This document shows positions 30,973-42,463 of a stretch of DNA of 64,000 bases, piece after piece. The position numbers and the translations under genes were made by a program. Position 1 is the stretch's first letter. Every line of letters begins with the position of its first letter. The stretch is taken from positions 2,046,001 through 2,110,000 of the forward strand of contig NZ_CP103289.1 in NCBI RefSeq assembly GCF_024757985.1, written 5' to 3'. A model generated the notes under the pieces. The model worked only from the letters and a program-made list of their open reading frames with translations. It did not search any database and had not been told where the DNA came from. This DNA comes from Cellulomonas sp. NS3. Lineage in GTDB: Bacteria > Actinomycetota > Actinomycetes > Actinomycetales > Cellulomonadaceae.

Positions 30973-30988
30973 CCCCGGCCGGCCGGGG
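30973..30988. terminator. GC palindrome between ABC permease and ctaA
   Basis: CCCCGGCCGGCCGGGG is a perfect 16-base palindrome in the 165-base gap after the minus-strand ABC permease gene. It may act as a terminator or pause site, but without a loop or T-run the call is weak. The rest of the gap shows no gene. Confidence 0.35.
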
Positions 30989-31036
30989 AGCACAGCGACA
31001 CGGCGCGCGGCTGTCAGCCGAGCGGACGACGGGCGG

Positions 31037-31846
31037 TCAGTGCCAGCGGAACAGCCGGCGGGCGCCCCACGCGAGGGCGACCGCCCAGGCGAGCAGCACG
31101 AGCAGCGAGGTGCCCGCGAGCTCCCCGCGCACGAGCCCCGCACGCAGCGCCTCGCCGAGCGCCCCCGAGGGCAGCAGCAGCGCAACGTCACCCAGCGCGC
31201 CCGGGAGCTGGCTCGCCGGGATCACGACGCCGCCCGCGACGGCGAGCAGCACGAGCACGAGGTTGGCGGTCGCGAGGACGGCCTCGGCCCGCAGCGCGCC
31301 GGCGAGCGCGAGCGCGAGCGCGGTGAACGCGGCGGTGCCGAGCAGGAGCGCGAGCAGCGCGGCCGGGACGCCGGCGAGCTCGGGCCGCCAGCCGAGCGCG
31401 ACCGCGACGGCCCCGATCACCACGACCTGCACGAGCTCGACCGCGAGCACGCCGAGGACCTTGCCCGCGAGCAGCCCGCCGCGCCCGAGCGGGGTCGTGG
31501 CGAGCAGCCGCAGGACGCCGTTGCGCCGGTCGAACGCGGTCGCGATGGCCTGCGACGTGAAGGACGTGCTCATCACGGCGAGGGCGAGCACGCCCGGGGC
31601 GACGAAGTCGATGCGCGACGCGCCGTCGGTCGCGAGGTCGACGAAGCCGGTGCGGGCGAGCCCGACGAGGACGAGGACCGGCAGGATCACGGTCACGAGC
31701 AGCTGCTCGCCGTTGCGCAGGATCATGCGCGTCTCGAAGCCGGCCTGCGCGAGCACGCGCCGCAGGGTGGGCGCTGCGCCGGGCGCGGTGGGGGCGGAGC
31801 GCTGCCGGTCGGTGCCCGTGGGTGCCGGGCGGGCGTCGCGGCTCAT
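31037..31846 (-). CDS. ABC-2 type transporter permease
   Basis: A 269-residue membrane subunit with about six helices. It has the ABC-2 features of a long N-terminal cytoplasmic stretch, then LLVTVILPVLVLVGL and a FDRRNGVLRLLATTPLGRG coupling segment near residue 105. The ATG overlaps the ATPase gene stop by 4 bases, so the two form one exporter. The gene pair corresponds to Rv1457c-Rv1458c, annotated as antibiotic-type exporters. Because it sits next to ctaA and suf genes, a role linked to respiration or heme is possible, but the substrate is unknown. Confidence 0.85.
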   Translation of the reverse strand: MSRDARPAPTGTDRQRSAPTAPGAAPTLRRVLAQAGFETRMILRNGEQLLVTVILPVLVLVGLARTGFVDLATDGASRIDFVAPGVLALAVMSTSFTSQAIATAFDRRNGVLRLLATTPLGRGGLLAGKVLGVLAVELVQVVVIGAVAVALGWRPELAGVPAALLALLLGTAAFTALALALAGALRAEAVLATANLVLVLLAVAGGVVIPASQLPGALGDVALLLPSGALGEALRAGLVRGELAGTSLLVLLAWAVALAWGARRLFRWH

Positions 31847-32799
31847 CGCAGGCTCCGTCCGGTGAGGTCGAGGAAGACGTCCTCCAGGGTGCGCCGCCCG
31901 ACGGTCACGCGGCTCACGAGCAGGTCGCGCGCCGCGCACCACGCGGTGATGTCGGCGAGGGCGCGGGCGTCGACGTCCCCGGTGACGACGTAGTCGAGCT
32001 CGCCGCCGTCGGGGGCGGGGCGGACGACGCGTCCGGCACCCGCGGGTCGCGCGGCGAGCGCCTCGGTCAGCGAGCCCAGCGCGGCCTCGTCGAGCGGCAC
32101 CGGCGCCGTGAACCGCAGCGTCCGGTCGCTGCCGGCCGCGACGAGGTCCGCGACGGAGCCCTGCGCGATCACCGCACCGTGGTCGACGACCACGACGCGG
32201 TCGGCGAGGTCCTCGGCCTCGTCCATGAGGTGCGTGGTCAGCACGACGGACGTGCCCTCGTCGCGCAGCTCCCGCACGAGCTCCCAGACCGCGCGCCGCG
32301 ACTGGGGGTCCATCCCGGCGCTGGGCTCGTCGAGGAACACGAGCTCGGGGCGCCCCACGAGCGCGGTCGCGAGCGCGAGCCGCTGGCGCTGACCGCCCGA
32401 GAGCCGCCGGACGGTCGTGCGCGCGAACCCGCCCAGCCCGAGGCGCTCGCTGAGCTCGCCGACGTCGCGCGGGCGGGCGTGCAGGCGTGCGACGTGCTCG
32501 AGCATCTCGAGCGCACGCACGCCGGTCGGCAGCCCGCCGTCCTGGAGCATGACGCCGACGCGCGGGCGCAGGGCGCGGGCGTCGGCCAGCGGGTCGAGCC
32601 CGAGCACGCGCACGGAGCCGGCGTCGGGGGAGCGCAGGCCCTCGCAGCACTCGACGGTGGTCGTCTTGCCCGCGCCGTTCGGCCCCAGGACCGCAGTCAC
32701 GCGTCCGGCGTCCGCGACGAGGTCGAGCCCGTCGACGACCGCCCGCGAGCCGTACCGCTTCACGAGGCCGCGGATCTCGACGGCGGGGGTCTCGGGCAC
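31843..32799 (-). CDS. ABC-2 transporter ATPase
   Basis: A 318-residue ATP-binding subunit. Walker A is GPNGAGKTT near residue 39, the signature is LSGGQRQRLALA near 133, Walker B is LVFLDEPSAGMDP near 153, and the switch His is in LTTHLMDEAEDL. The roughly 100-residue C-terminal extension ending VGRRTLEDVFLDLTG is typical of drug/antibiotic-type DrrA-like ATPases. GTG start with TAGACT (32806-32811) 6 bases upstream and no ribosome site, so probably leaderless. Divergent from sufR. Confidence 0.9.
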   Translation of the reverse strand: MPETPAVEIRGLVKRYGSRAVVDGLDLVADAGRVTAVLGPNGAGKTTTVECCEGLRSPDAGSVRVLGLDPLADARALRPRVGVMLQDGGLPTGVRALEMLEHVARLHARPRDVGELSERLGLGGFARTTVRRLSGGQRQRLALATALVGRPELVFLDEPSAGMDPQSRRAVWELVRELRDEGTSVVLTTHLMDEAEDLADRVVVVDHGAVIAQGSVADLVAAGSDRTLRFTAPVPLDEAALGSLTEALAARPAGAGRVVRPAPDGGELDYVVTGDVDARALADITAWCAARDLLVSRVTVGRRTLEDVFLDLTGRSLR

Positions 32800-32870
32800 G
32801 CAGGGAGTCTAGGTGGTGCGTGCCGACGCCCCGCGCGCGTGGAGCGCCGCCGTGGTGAGGGTCACCTTGC

Positions 32871-32903
32871 TTGCACGGAACGAATTCGGCAACAAGGATG
32901 TTG
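32871..32903 (+). promoter_or_regulatory. suf operon promoter with SufR-type operator
   Basis: TTGCAC (32871-32876) and AAGGAT (32894-32899) are 17 bases apart. CAAC (32890-32893), six bases, then GTTG (32900-32903) form a palindrome that covers the -10 box. CAAC-N6-GTTG is the operator described for cyanobacterial and Streptomyces SufR. Binding of cluster-loaded SufR here would block RNA polymerase and autorepress the operon. The predicted transcript starts about 28 bases before the sufR GTG. Confidence 0.8.
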
Positions 32904-32933
32904 GCAATATCGAGACTGCGGAGGAGGTGGTTC

Positions 32934-33731
32934 GTGAGCGCGACGATGCCGGTGACACGGGCACCTCGGACGACCCCGCAGGCCCACGAGACCACCGCCG
33001 CTCACGACGCCGCGACCTCAGCCGTCCCGTCGGCCGTGCGCGGTGCGCCTGGTGCCGCCGACGAGGCCGGGACCCGCCGCCGCATCCTCGAGCTCGTCGC
33101 CGCCGACGGCCCCGTCTCCGCGGCGGAGCTCGCCGCAGAGCTCGACCTGACCGGCACCGCGATCCGCCGGCACCTCGGCGTCCTCGAGGGCACCGCCCAG
33201 ATCGCGGTCCACGAGTCGAGCACCCCCGCGCCCGCCCGCCGCGGACGTCCGGCCCGCCGGTACGTCGTCACAGCGCAGGGCCAGGCGGCGCTCTCCCACC
33301 GCTACCCCGAGCTCGCCGCGCAGGCGCTGCGCTTCCTCGCCGAGGTCGCCGGCCCGGGCGCGCTCGAGGAGTTCGCGGAGCGCCGCGTGCGCGACCTCGA
33401 GACCCGGCACGCGGCGGCCGTCGCCGCGGCCGGCCCCGACGTCCAGGCACGCGCCCAGGCCCTCGCCGACGGGCTCGCCCGCGACGGGTACGCCGCGACC
33501 GCGCGCCCCGGACCGGGCGCACGGGCGGTCCAGCTGTGCCAGGGCCACTGCCCGGTGCAGCAGATCGCCACCGAGTTCCCGCAGCTCTGCGAGGCCGAGG
33601 CGCACGCGTTCTCGCGTCTCCTCGGAGTCCACGTGCAACGACTCTCGACGCTCGCCGCCGGGGGACACGTGTGCACCACGAACATCCCGATCACCACGCC
33701 CCCTGCCCCTGTGGAAGGACCGAACGCATGA
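32934..33731 (+). CDS. sufR: SufR, iron-sulfur-sensing repressor of the suf operon
   Basis: A 265-residue winged-helix regulator. The helix-turn-helix is at about residues 47-90 ([20 protein letters not shown], then [12 protein letters not shown]) followed by the [10 protein letters not shown] wing. The C-terminal half has four cysteines, C202, C206, C219 and C247, in the C-x3-C-P pattern used for Fe-S ligation in SufR; three plus one other ligand would be enough. The GTG start has a GAGGAGGTGG ribosome site at 32921-32930. An ATGA overlap joins it to sufB. It should repress the operon when clusters are plentiful. Confidence 0.93.
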   Translation: MSATMPVTRAPRTTPQAHETTAAHDAATSAVPSAVRGAPGAADEAGTRRRILELVAADGPVSAAELAAELDLTGTAIRRHLGVLEGTAQIAVHESSTPAPARRGRPARRYVVTAQGQAALSHRYPELAAQALRFLAEVAGPGALEEFAERRVRDLETRHAAAVAAAGPDVQARAQALADGLARDGYAATARPGPGARAVQLCQGHCPVQQIATEFPQLCEAEAHAFSRLLGVHVQRLSTLAAGGHVCTTNIPITTPPAPVEGPNA

Positions 33732-35170
33732 GTGCGTCCACCGAGAACCCCGTGAGCACCCCCCTCACCCAGGACGAGGCCATCGCGTCCATCGGCACCT
33801 ACGGGTACGGATGGCACGACGGCGACGCCGCCGGCGCCTCCGCGCGCCGCGGCGTCGACGAGGACGTCGTGCGCAACATCTCGGCGCTCAAGAACGAGCC
33901 CGAGTGGATGCTCAAGACGCGCCTGAAGTCGCTGCGCCTGTTCGACAAGAAGCCGATGCCCTGGTGGGGCTCGGACCTGTCGGGCATCGACTTCGACAAC
34001 ATCAAGTACTTCGTGCGGTCGACGGAGAAGCAGGCGACGAGCTGGGAGGACCTCCCGGACGACATCAAGAACACCTACGACCGGCTCGGGATCCCGGAGG
34101 CGGAGAAGCAGCGCCTCGTCGCCGGCGTCGCCGCGCAGTACGAGTCCGAGGTCGTCTACCACCAGATCCAGGAGGAGCTGGAGGAGCAGGGCGTCATCTT
34201 CGTCGACACCGACACGGGCCTGCGCGAGTACCCGGAGATCTTCGAGCAGTACTTCGGCTCCGTGATCCCCCCGGGCGACAACAAGTTCGCCTCGCTCAAC
34301 ACGGCGGTGTGGTCGGGCGGCTCGTTCGTCTACGTCCCGCCGGGCGTGCACGTCGAGATCCCGCTGCAGGCCTACTTCCGGATCAACACCGAGAACATGG
34401 GCCAGTTCGAGCGGACGCTGATCATCGCGGACGAGGGCTCGTACGTGCACTACGTCGAGGGCTGCACCGCGCCGGTGTACTCGTCGGACTCGCTGCACTC
34501 CGCGGTCGTCGAGATCATCGTGAAGAAGAACGCCCGGGTCCGGTACACGACGATCCAGAACTGGTCGAACAACGTGTACAACCTCGTGACCAAGCGCGCC
34601 ACGGCCGCCGAGGGCGCGACGATGGAGTGGGTCGACGGCAACATCGGCTCCAAGGTCACGATGAAGTACCCGGCGATCTACCTCATGGGCGAGCACGCGC
34701 GCGGCGAGACACTGTCGATCGCGTTCGCGGGCGAGGGCCAGCACCAGGACGCGGGCGCCAAGATGGTGCACGCCGCGCCGCACACGTCCTCGTCGATCGT
34801 GTCGAAGTCGGTCGCTCGTGGCGGTGGCCGCACGTCGTACCGCGGTCTCGTCCAGGTGCTCGAGGGCGCGAGCCACTCGGCGTCCAACGTGCTGTGCGAC
34901 GCGCTGCTCGTCGACCAGATCTCCCGCTCGGACACCTACCCCTACGTCGACGTCCGCGAGGACGACGTCTCGATGGGGCACGAGGCCACGGTCTCGCGCG
35001 TGAGCGAGGACCAGCTGTTCTACCTCATGTCCCGCGGCATGGCCGAGACCGAGGCCATGGCCATGATCGTGCGCGGCTTCGTCGAGCCGATCGCGCGCGA
35101 GCTGCCCATGGAGTACGCCCTCGAGCTGAACCGCCTGATCGAGCTGCAGATGGAAGGGTCCGTCGGCTGA
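33728..35170 (+). CDS. sufB: Fe-S assembly scaffold SufB
   Basis: A 480-residue protein of normal SufB length. It contains the family beta-helix core (for example [17 protein letters not shown] and [15 protein letters not shown]) and the C-terminal SufBD block ending [15 protein letters not shown]. With SufC and SufD it forms the complex on which clusters are built from SufS/SufU-delivered sulfur. No intein is present, unlike the M. tuberculosis SufB, which carries one. The ATG overlaps the sufR stop. Confidence 0.97.
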   Translation: MSASTENPVSTPLTQDEAIASIGTYGYGWHDGDAAGASARRGVDEDVVRNISALKNEPEWMLKTRLKSLRLFDKKPMPWWGSDLSGIDFDNIKYFVRSTEKQATSWEDLPDDIKNTYDRLGIPEAEKQRLVAGVAAQYESEVVYHQIQEELEEQGVIFVDTDTGLREYPEIFEQYFGSVIPPGDNKFASLNTAVWSGGSFVYVPPGVHVEIPLQAYFRINTENMGQFERTLIIADEGSYVHYVEGCTAPVYSSDSLHSAVVEIIVKKNARVRYTTIQNWSNNVYNLVTKRATAAEGATMEWVDGNIGSKVTMKYPAIYLMGEHARGETLSIAFAGEGQHQDAGAKMVHAAPHTSSSIVSKSVARGGGRTSYRGLVQVLEGASHSASNVLCDALLVDQISRSDTYPYVDVREDDVSMGHEATVSRVSEDQLFYLMSRGMAETEAMAMIVRGFVEPIARELPMEYALELNRLIELQMEGSVG

Positions 35171-36474
35171 TGACGAGCACCACAACTGACCAGGAGACCC
35201 CGGGCACGCCCGGCGGCCTCACGACCGACCACTCGCGTGCCGTCGCCGACGGTGCGCACCGCCACGGGGTCGGCGGCACGCCGCAGTCGTCGCGCGCGGA
35301 GCGCGTGAGCTCGTTCGAGCTCGCGCAGTTCCCCGTGCCGACCGGGCGCGAGGAGGAGTGGCGGTTCGCGCCGGTCGACCGGCTCGCCCCGCTGTTCGCG
35401 GACGAGCTGACCGGCCCGAAGGTGATCACGACGGTCGTCGAGGCGCCCGAGGTCACGGTCGAGGTCGTCGACCGCGACGACGTGCGCCTCGGCCAGGCCG
35501 GCAAGCCGGGCGACCGCACGGCCGCCACGGCGTGGGCCTCGTTCCAGCGCGCGACGATCCTCACGGTCCCGCCGCAGGCCGTGGCGTCGGCCGCGACGAT
35601 GGTCCGCGTCGAGGGCATCGACGCCGCCAAGACGACCGCGTCGCACATCCTCGTGCACGCCCGCGAGCTGTCCGAGTCGCTCGTGGTCATCGACCACGTC
35701 GGTCCGGCGTCGCTCGCGGAGACCGTCGAGGTCGTCGTCGAGGACGGCGCGCACCTGACCCTCGTGTCGGTCCAGGACTGGGCGGAGGGCTCGGTGCACG
35801 CGTCGAGCCACCGCATCAAGGTCGGCCGCGACGCGACGGTCAAGCACATCGTCGTGACGCTCGGCGGCGACGTCGTGCGGGTCACACCGGACGCCGAGTT
35901 CGCCGGCGAGAACGGGTCGATCGAGATGATCGGCCTGTACTTCGCGGACGCCGGCCAGCACCAGGAGCACCGGCTCTTCGTCGACCACAACGTCCCCTCG
36001 TGCCGCTCGCGCGTCACGTACAAGGGCGCGCTGCAGGGCGAGGGCGCGCACACGGTGTGGGTCGGCGACGTGCTGATCCGCGCCGAGGCCGAGGGCACCG
36101 ACACCTACGAGCTCAACCGCAACCTCGTCCTCTCGGACGGCGCGCGGGCCGACTCGGTGCCGAACCTCGAGATCGAGACCGGCCTGATCGAGGGTGCCGG
36201 GCACGCGAGCGCGACCGGGCGCTTCGACGACGAGCAGCTGTTCTACCTGCGCTCGCGCGGCATCCCCGAGTCCGACGCGCGCCGGCTCGTCGTGCGCGGG
36301 TTCTTCGCCGAGCTCATCCACGCGATCGGTGTGCCTGAGGTCGAGGAGCGCCTGCTCGAGTCGATCGAGGCCGAGCTCGAGAAGAGCATGAGCGTGCTCG
36401 GCGCCGAGGCGACCCTGCCCACCGGCGACACGGACCTCACCCCGGTCGAGGTGCGCGAGCAGGAGCAGGTGTGA
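35170..36474 (+). CDS. sufD: Fe-S assembly protein SufD
   Basis: A 434-residue SufB paralogue. It keeps the EEEWRFAPVDRL segment near residue 57, the DHNVPSCRSRVTYKGAL segment, and the C-terminal DDEQLFYLRSRGI and FFAELIHAI block. SufD pairs with SufB in the SufBC2D complex and is needed for iron acquisition. The first 45 residues are Thr/Gly-rich and probably flexible. It begins at a TGATG one-base overlap with sufB and ends in a GTGA overlap with the Rieske gene. Confidence 0.95.
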   Translation: MTSTTTDQETPGTPGGLTTDHSRAVADGAHRHGVGGTPQSSRAERVSSFELAQFPVPTGREEEWRFAPVDRLAPLFADELTGPKVITTVVEAPEVTVEVVDRDDVRLGQAGKPGDRTAATAWASFQRATILTVPPQAVASAATMVRVEGIDAAKTTASHILVHARELSESLVVIDHVGPASLAETVEVVVEDGAHLTLVSVQDWAEGSVHASSHRIKVGRDATVKHIVVTLGGDVVRVTPDAEFAGENGSIEMIGLYFADAGQHQEHRLFVDHNVPSCRSRVTYKGALQGEGAHTVWVGDVLIRAEAEGTDTYELNRNLVLSDGARADSVPNLEIETGLIEGAGHASATGRFDDEQLFYLRSRGIPESDARRLVVRGFFAELIHAIGVPEVEERLLESIEAELEKSMSVLGAEATLPTGDTDLTPVEVREQEQV

Positions 36475-36821
36475 GCGCACAGTTCGCCTGCTACGCCGAG
36501 GACGTGGCCGTCGGCTGCGCCCTGCGCCTCGAGCTCGAGGGCGAGAAGGGCCCCGTCGAGGTCGCCGTCGTGCGCGACGAGGAGGGCGGCCTGCACGCCG
36601 TCTCCGACATCTGCTCGCACGGCGCTGTCTCGCTGTCCGACGGCGAGGTCGAGGGCCGCACGATCGAGTGCTGGCTGCACGGCTCGCGCTTCGACCTCGC
36701 CACGGGAAAGCCGCTCAGCCCCCCGGCCGTGCGCCCCGTCCCCGTCTACCCCCTGACCGTCGACGGCGAGCGTGTGCTCGTGGACGTCGACGCCCCCCAC
36801 GGATCCTCCGAGGAGAACTGA
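36471..36821 (+). CDS. Rieske-type ferredoxin in the suf operon
   Basis: A 116-residue Rieske [2Fe-2S] protein with C48-x-H50 and C67-x2-H70 ligands separated by 16 residues, the dioxygenase-ferredoxin spacing. It has no membrane anchor, so it is soluble. Such proteins are often named dioxygenase ferredoxin subunits, but the location between sufD and sufC in many Actinobacteria suggests an electron carrier or accessory role in cluster assembly. M. tuberculosis lacks it at this place. GTG start overlapping the sufD stop; sufC begins two bases after its stop. Confidence 0.9.
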   Translation: MSAQFACYAEDVAVGCALRLELEGEKGPVEVAVVRDEEGGLHAVSDICSHGAVSLSDGEVEGRTIECWLHGSRFDLATGKPLSPPAVRPVPVYPLTVDGERVLVDVDAPHGSSEEN

Positions 36822-36823
36822 GA

Positions 36824-37591
<768 letters not shown>

Positions 37592-37608
37592 CCTGCCGCA
37601 CCGCGTGA

Positions 37609-39517
<1,909 letters not shown>

Positions 39518-39521
<4 letters not shown>

Positions 39522-39862
39522 CAGCCACCACACCGGGCGGCGCACCCGCGAGCCCGACCACGGCCGCGGACGTCGAGGAGGCCCTGCGCGACGTCATCGA
39601 CCCCGAGCTCGGCATCAACGTGGTCGACCTCGGGCTCGTCTACGGCGTCACGGTCGACCAGACGAACACCGCCGTGATCGACATGACCCTGACCTCGGCG
39701 GCGTGCCCGCTGACCGACGTCATCGAGGACCAGGCCGGGCAGTCGCTCGACGGCGTCGTCGACGGCTTCCGGATCAACTGGGTCTGGATGCCGCCGTGGG
39801 GCCCCGAGAAGATCACGCCCGACGGCCGCGAGCAGATGCGGGCGCTCGGCTTCAACATCTGA
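39518..39862 (+). CDS. sufT: MIP18/DUF59 family Fe-S maturation protein (SufT-like)
   Basis: A 114-residue protein with the DUF59 signatures DPELGINVVDLGLVYG and the cysteine-bearing TSAACPLTD segment. The C-terminal WVWMPPWGPEKITPDGREQM is typical of the PaaD/SufT group. SufT proteins help deliver or mature Fe-S clusters under high demand. It is the last gene of the operon and corresponds to Rv1466. Two hairpins follow it. The first 18 residues are Thr/Ala/Pro-rich. Confidence 0.93.
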
Positions 39863-39873
39863 GCGACCGACCA

Positions 39874-39894
39874 CGCGGGGCGCACCGCCCCGCG
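39874..39894. terminator. Hairpin after suf operon, first
   Basis: A perfect 9-base-pair stem (39874-39882 with 39886-39894) and 3-base loop, 12 bases after the sufT stop. GC-only stem without a T-run. Confidence 0.65.
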
Positions 39895-39935
39895 GAGCGG
39901 TTCCGGTCCGCCCGGCACCGCCTCACGACGCACGC

Positions 39936-39964
39936 GAGCCCGGCACCGCACAGGTGCCGGGCTC
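39936..39964. terminator. Bidirectional terminator between suf operon and metallopeptidase gene
   Basis: A perfect 12-base-pair stem (39936-39947 with 39953-39964, 5-base loop), with further outer pairing of ACGACG with CGTCGT. It lies between convergent genes and probably stops transcription from both sides. Confidence 0.75.
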
Positions 39965-40034
39965 TCGTCGTGCCGTGGCGCGAGCGGCGCGGAGGTCCCG
40001 GTCGGGGCCGGTCCGGCGCGGTCGTCGCCGCGAG

Positions 40035-40916
40035 TCAGAGGTCCGTCGCCGCGAACGTGTCGCACGCCGCCATGTCGCGCTCGTTGTACCCGGTGGTGAA
40101 CCAGCGCTGGCGCTGCTCGCTCGACCCGTGCGTCCACGTGTGCGGGTTCACGCCGCCGCCGGACTGCGCCTGGATGTGGTCGTCGCCGACGGCCTCGGCG
40201 GCGGACAGCGCGTCGGCGAGCTGGGCGTCGGTGATCGGCTCGAGGAACGTGACCCCCGTGTCGGGGTCGACCGTGCTCGCGGCGGTGCCCGCCCACACCC
40301 CGGCGTAGCAGTCGGCCTGGAGCTCGACGCGCACCGAGTCGGACGTCGCGCCCGTGCCCTGGCGGTCCGCGCGGTCCATGACGCCGGTGACGGTCTGGAT
40401 GTGGTGGCCGTACTCGTGCGCCGTGACGTACATCTCGGCGAGCTCGCCGCCGGAGGCGCCGAACTGGCTCTGCAGCAGGTCGAAGAACCGCAGGTCCATG
40501 TAGATCTTCTGGTCGGGCGGGCAGTAGAACGGCCCGGTCGACGCGGACGCCTGGCCGCAACCGGTCCCGACCGAGTCCTGGAACGCCCGCACGCCGGGGG
40601 CGACGAACTCGACGCCCGCCGCGGGCAGGGCGGCGGCCCAGTACGCGTCGAGCGACTGCACGGTCGCGGACAGACGGCACTCGCGGTTCGTGTTCGCCTC
40701 CTCGACAGTGCAGTCGCCAACCGCGCCGACCTCCTCGGCCGCCCCGCCGCCCTGCGCGCCGCCCACGACGCCGCTGAGGTCGACGCCCGTGAACTGGGCG
40801 ATGAGGAAGACCGCGATCCCGACCAGCCCGACGCCGCCCCCGACGGCAGCCCCACGCCCGCCACGGCTGGTCTCGACGCGACCACCCTCGAATCCGCCAC
40901 CCTCGCTGAATGTCAT
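40035..40916 (-). CDS. Putative neutral zinc metallopeptidase (YpfJ family)
   Basis: A 293-residue protein of the PF04228 family. One membrane helix lies at about residues 25-48 (GVGLVGIAVFLIAQF), after a Gly-rich cytoplasmic start. The zinc motif HEYGHH (HExxH) follows, with a downstream ELQADCYAG segment providing the third ligand glutamate. The family starts with a Gly/Arg-rich segment like MTFSEGGGFEGG, so I take the ATG at 40916 rather than an upstream one. TACCGT (40924-40929) lies 7 bases before this ATG with no ribosome site, so the mRNA is probably leaderless. The substrate is unknown; the peptidase domain should be extracytoplasmic. Confidence 0.9.
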   Translation of the reverse strand: MTFSEGGGFEGGRVETSRGGRGAAVGGGVGLVGIAVFLIAQFTGVDLSGVVGGAQGGGAAEEVGAVGDCTVEEANTNRECRLSATVQSLDAYWAAALPAAGVEFVAPGVRAFQDSVGTGCGQASASTGPFYCPPDQKIYMDLRFFDLLQSQFGASGGELAEMYVTAHEYGHHIQTVTGVMDRADRQGTGATSDSVRVELQADCYAGVWAGTAASTVDPDTGVTFLEPITDAQLADALSAAEAVGDDHIQAQSGGGVNPHTWTHGSSEQRQRWFTTGYNERDMAACDTFAATDL

Positions 40917-40938
40917 GGCGCAGACGGTAGACCGCACC

Positions 40939-41628
40939 TCACGCCCGTGCACGGCGAGACGGACGGTCGTCCGGCTCCTCGCCGAGCCCGCGCGCGGCGA
41001 GCGCGTCCCCGACGGCGCGTGCGTGCGCGACGGTCCGCACCGCCGCCGGCACGAGGAGCGCGCGGGGGTCCCGCTCGAGCCCGCGGGCCCGCGCGGCGTC
41101 GCGCACCTCGTGCACGGTCCGCGCGAGCATGGGGACGGTCCGGAGCATGAGCCCGACCGCCAGGGCGAACGTCTCCGGCGGCAGCCCGACGTGCCGCAGC
41201 GGGCGGGCCAGCCGCGTGAGGGTGTCGAGCAGGCGGTCCGCCGGTGTCGTCGCGGTGACGACGACGGCTGCGAGCACCAGCGCCACGAGGTCGAGCGCGA
41301 CCTCGACCGCGACGGGCCACCCGCGGGCCCACCACTGGTAGAGGCCGACGAGCGCCGCGGTCACGAGCACCGGGCCGAGGCCGCGCAGCGTCACGTGCGG
41401 CGGCAGGCGCCCGACGAGCGCGAGCAGGACGCCGACGCCGAGCGCGATCCCGGCGCTGAGCGGCCCGGTCGCGACCACGACGGCGACACCGAGCAGCGCG
41501 AGCCCCGCGAGCTTGAGCCCGGGGCGCGCGCGGTGCAGGACGGTCGTGCCCGGGTGGTACAGGCCGAGCGGCCCGGCCCACGGCGAGCGCTGGGGCCGGC
41601 CGGCGCGCGCAGCCCGCGCCCGCGTCAC
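40939..41628 (-). CDS. bioN: ECF transporter membrane component EcfT (BioN-like)
   Basis: A 229-residue membrane protein of the CbiQ/EcfT family with about five helices. The coupling-helix motifs appear as LARPLRHVGLP and DAARARGLERD, containing the A-R-G type signature that docks on the ATPase. With EcfA and BioY it imports biotin. The GTG start overlaps the stop of a 30-codon open frame (GTGA) that itself overlaps the ATPase stop. The family N-terminus (GLYHPGTTVLHRARPGLKL) begins about 22 residues after this start, so the start is plausible but not certain. Confidence 0.87.
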   Translation of the reverse strand: MTRARAARAGRPQRSPWAGPLGLYHPGTTVLHRARPGLKLAGLALLGVAVVVATGPLSAGIALGVGVLLALVGRLPPHVTLRGLGPVLVTAALVGLYQWWARGWPVAVEVALDLVALVLAAVVVTATTPADRLLDTLTRLARPLRHVGLPPETFALAVGLMLRTVPMLARTVHEVRDAARARGLERDPRALLVPAAVRTVAHARAVGDALAARGLGEEPDDRPSRRARA

Positions 41629-41717
41629 CTCAGCGCCCGGGTCGCGGGCACGGGCGCGGTCGACGCACGAGCCCGGGTCGCCCGCCGCGCCGGGCGTGCC
41701 ACGCGTGCGGTGCTCAC
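41625..41717 (-). CDS. Possible 30-residue Arg/Ala-rich open frame between ecfA and ecfT
   Basis: A GTG overlapping the ecfA stop opens a 30-codon frame whose TGA overlaps the ecfT GTG. The peptide is Arg/Ala/Thr-rich and resembles nothing I know. It may be a coupling ORF that passes ribosomes from ecfA to ecfT, a chance frame in GC-rich DNA, or the N-terminus of EcfT separated by a frameshift. Confidence 0.3.
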   Translation of the reverse strand: MSTARVARPARRATRARASTAPVPATRALR

Positions 41718-42430
41718 CACGGCTTCCGATCTGCCATGAGCGCCCGGTACGTCGCGACCGCCTCGTGCGGGTCGCCGTCGAACACCACCGCACCGCCGTC
41801 CACGACGAGCACCCGCTCGGCCCGCTCTGCGGCGTCGAGGTCGTGCGTCACGAGCAGCACCTGCTGGTCGAGCCCGGCGAGCAGCTCGTCGACGGCCCGG
41901 CGCCAGCGCAGGTCGAGCAGCGTCGTCGGCTCGTCGCACACGAGCACCGCGGGCTCGGTCGCGAGGACCCCGGCGAGCGCGAGGAGCTGCTTCTGCCCGC
42001 CCGAGAGCGCGTGCACCGGGACCTCGGCCCGCTCGCCGAGCCCGAAGCGCTCGAGCACGGCCCGCGCGCGGGCGTCCCGCTCCGCGGCCGGCAGCCGGAG
42101 CCGGCGCAGCGACAGCGCGACGTCCTCGAGCGGCGTCGGCATGACGAGCTGCGCCTCGGGGTCCGTGAACACGAACCCGACGCGCTGCCGGACCGCGGGC
42201 CCCTCGCGCGCGGTGTCGAGCCCGTCGACGCGCACGCTCCCGGACGACGGCAGCGCGAGGCCGTTGACGAGGCGCGCGAGCGTCGACTTCCCCGAGCCGT
42301 TGGCTCCGACGACCGCGATCCGCCGCTCCGTGAGCCGGCACGTGACCGGACCGAGCAGCGTCACGACGTCCTCGGACCGGCCGTCGTGCGTGGCGTACGC
42401 GGTGACGGTCACGGCGTCGAGCTCGATCAT
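41714..42430 (-). CDS. bioM: ECF transporter ATPase (BioM-like)
   Basis: A 238-residue ABC ATPase. Walker A is GANGSGKST near residue 42, the Q-loop is FVFTDPEAQLVMP near 86, the signature is LSGGQKQLLALA near 142, and Walker B is AVLVCDEPTTLLDL. The FTDPEAQL variant of the FQNPDDQ Q-loop is typical of ECF ATPases. There is only one ATPase gene, as in BioMNY transporters. The ATG is 33 bases after the bioY stop. Confidence 0.9.
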   Translation of the reverse strand: MIELDAVTVTAYATHDGRSEDVVTLLGPVTCRLTERRIAVVGANGSGKSTLARLVNGLALPSSGSVRVDGLDTAREGPAVRQRVGFVFTDPEAQLVMPTPLEDVALSLRRLRLPAAERDARARAVLERFGLGERAEVPVHALSGGQKQLLALAGVLATEPAVLVCDEPTTLLDLRWRRAVDELLAGLDQQVLLVTHDLDAAERAERVLVVDGGAVVFDGDPHEAVATYRALMADRKPW

Positions 42431-42463
42431 CGGACCGGCATCCTCGCGTCGTCGTCCGCCAGG

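Noticed and set aside
30973-30988. Protein-binding operator at a 16-base GC palindrome
   Set aside because: Simple CCGG-type palindromes arise often at this base composition; no repeat of it is seen near other promoters.
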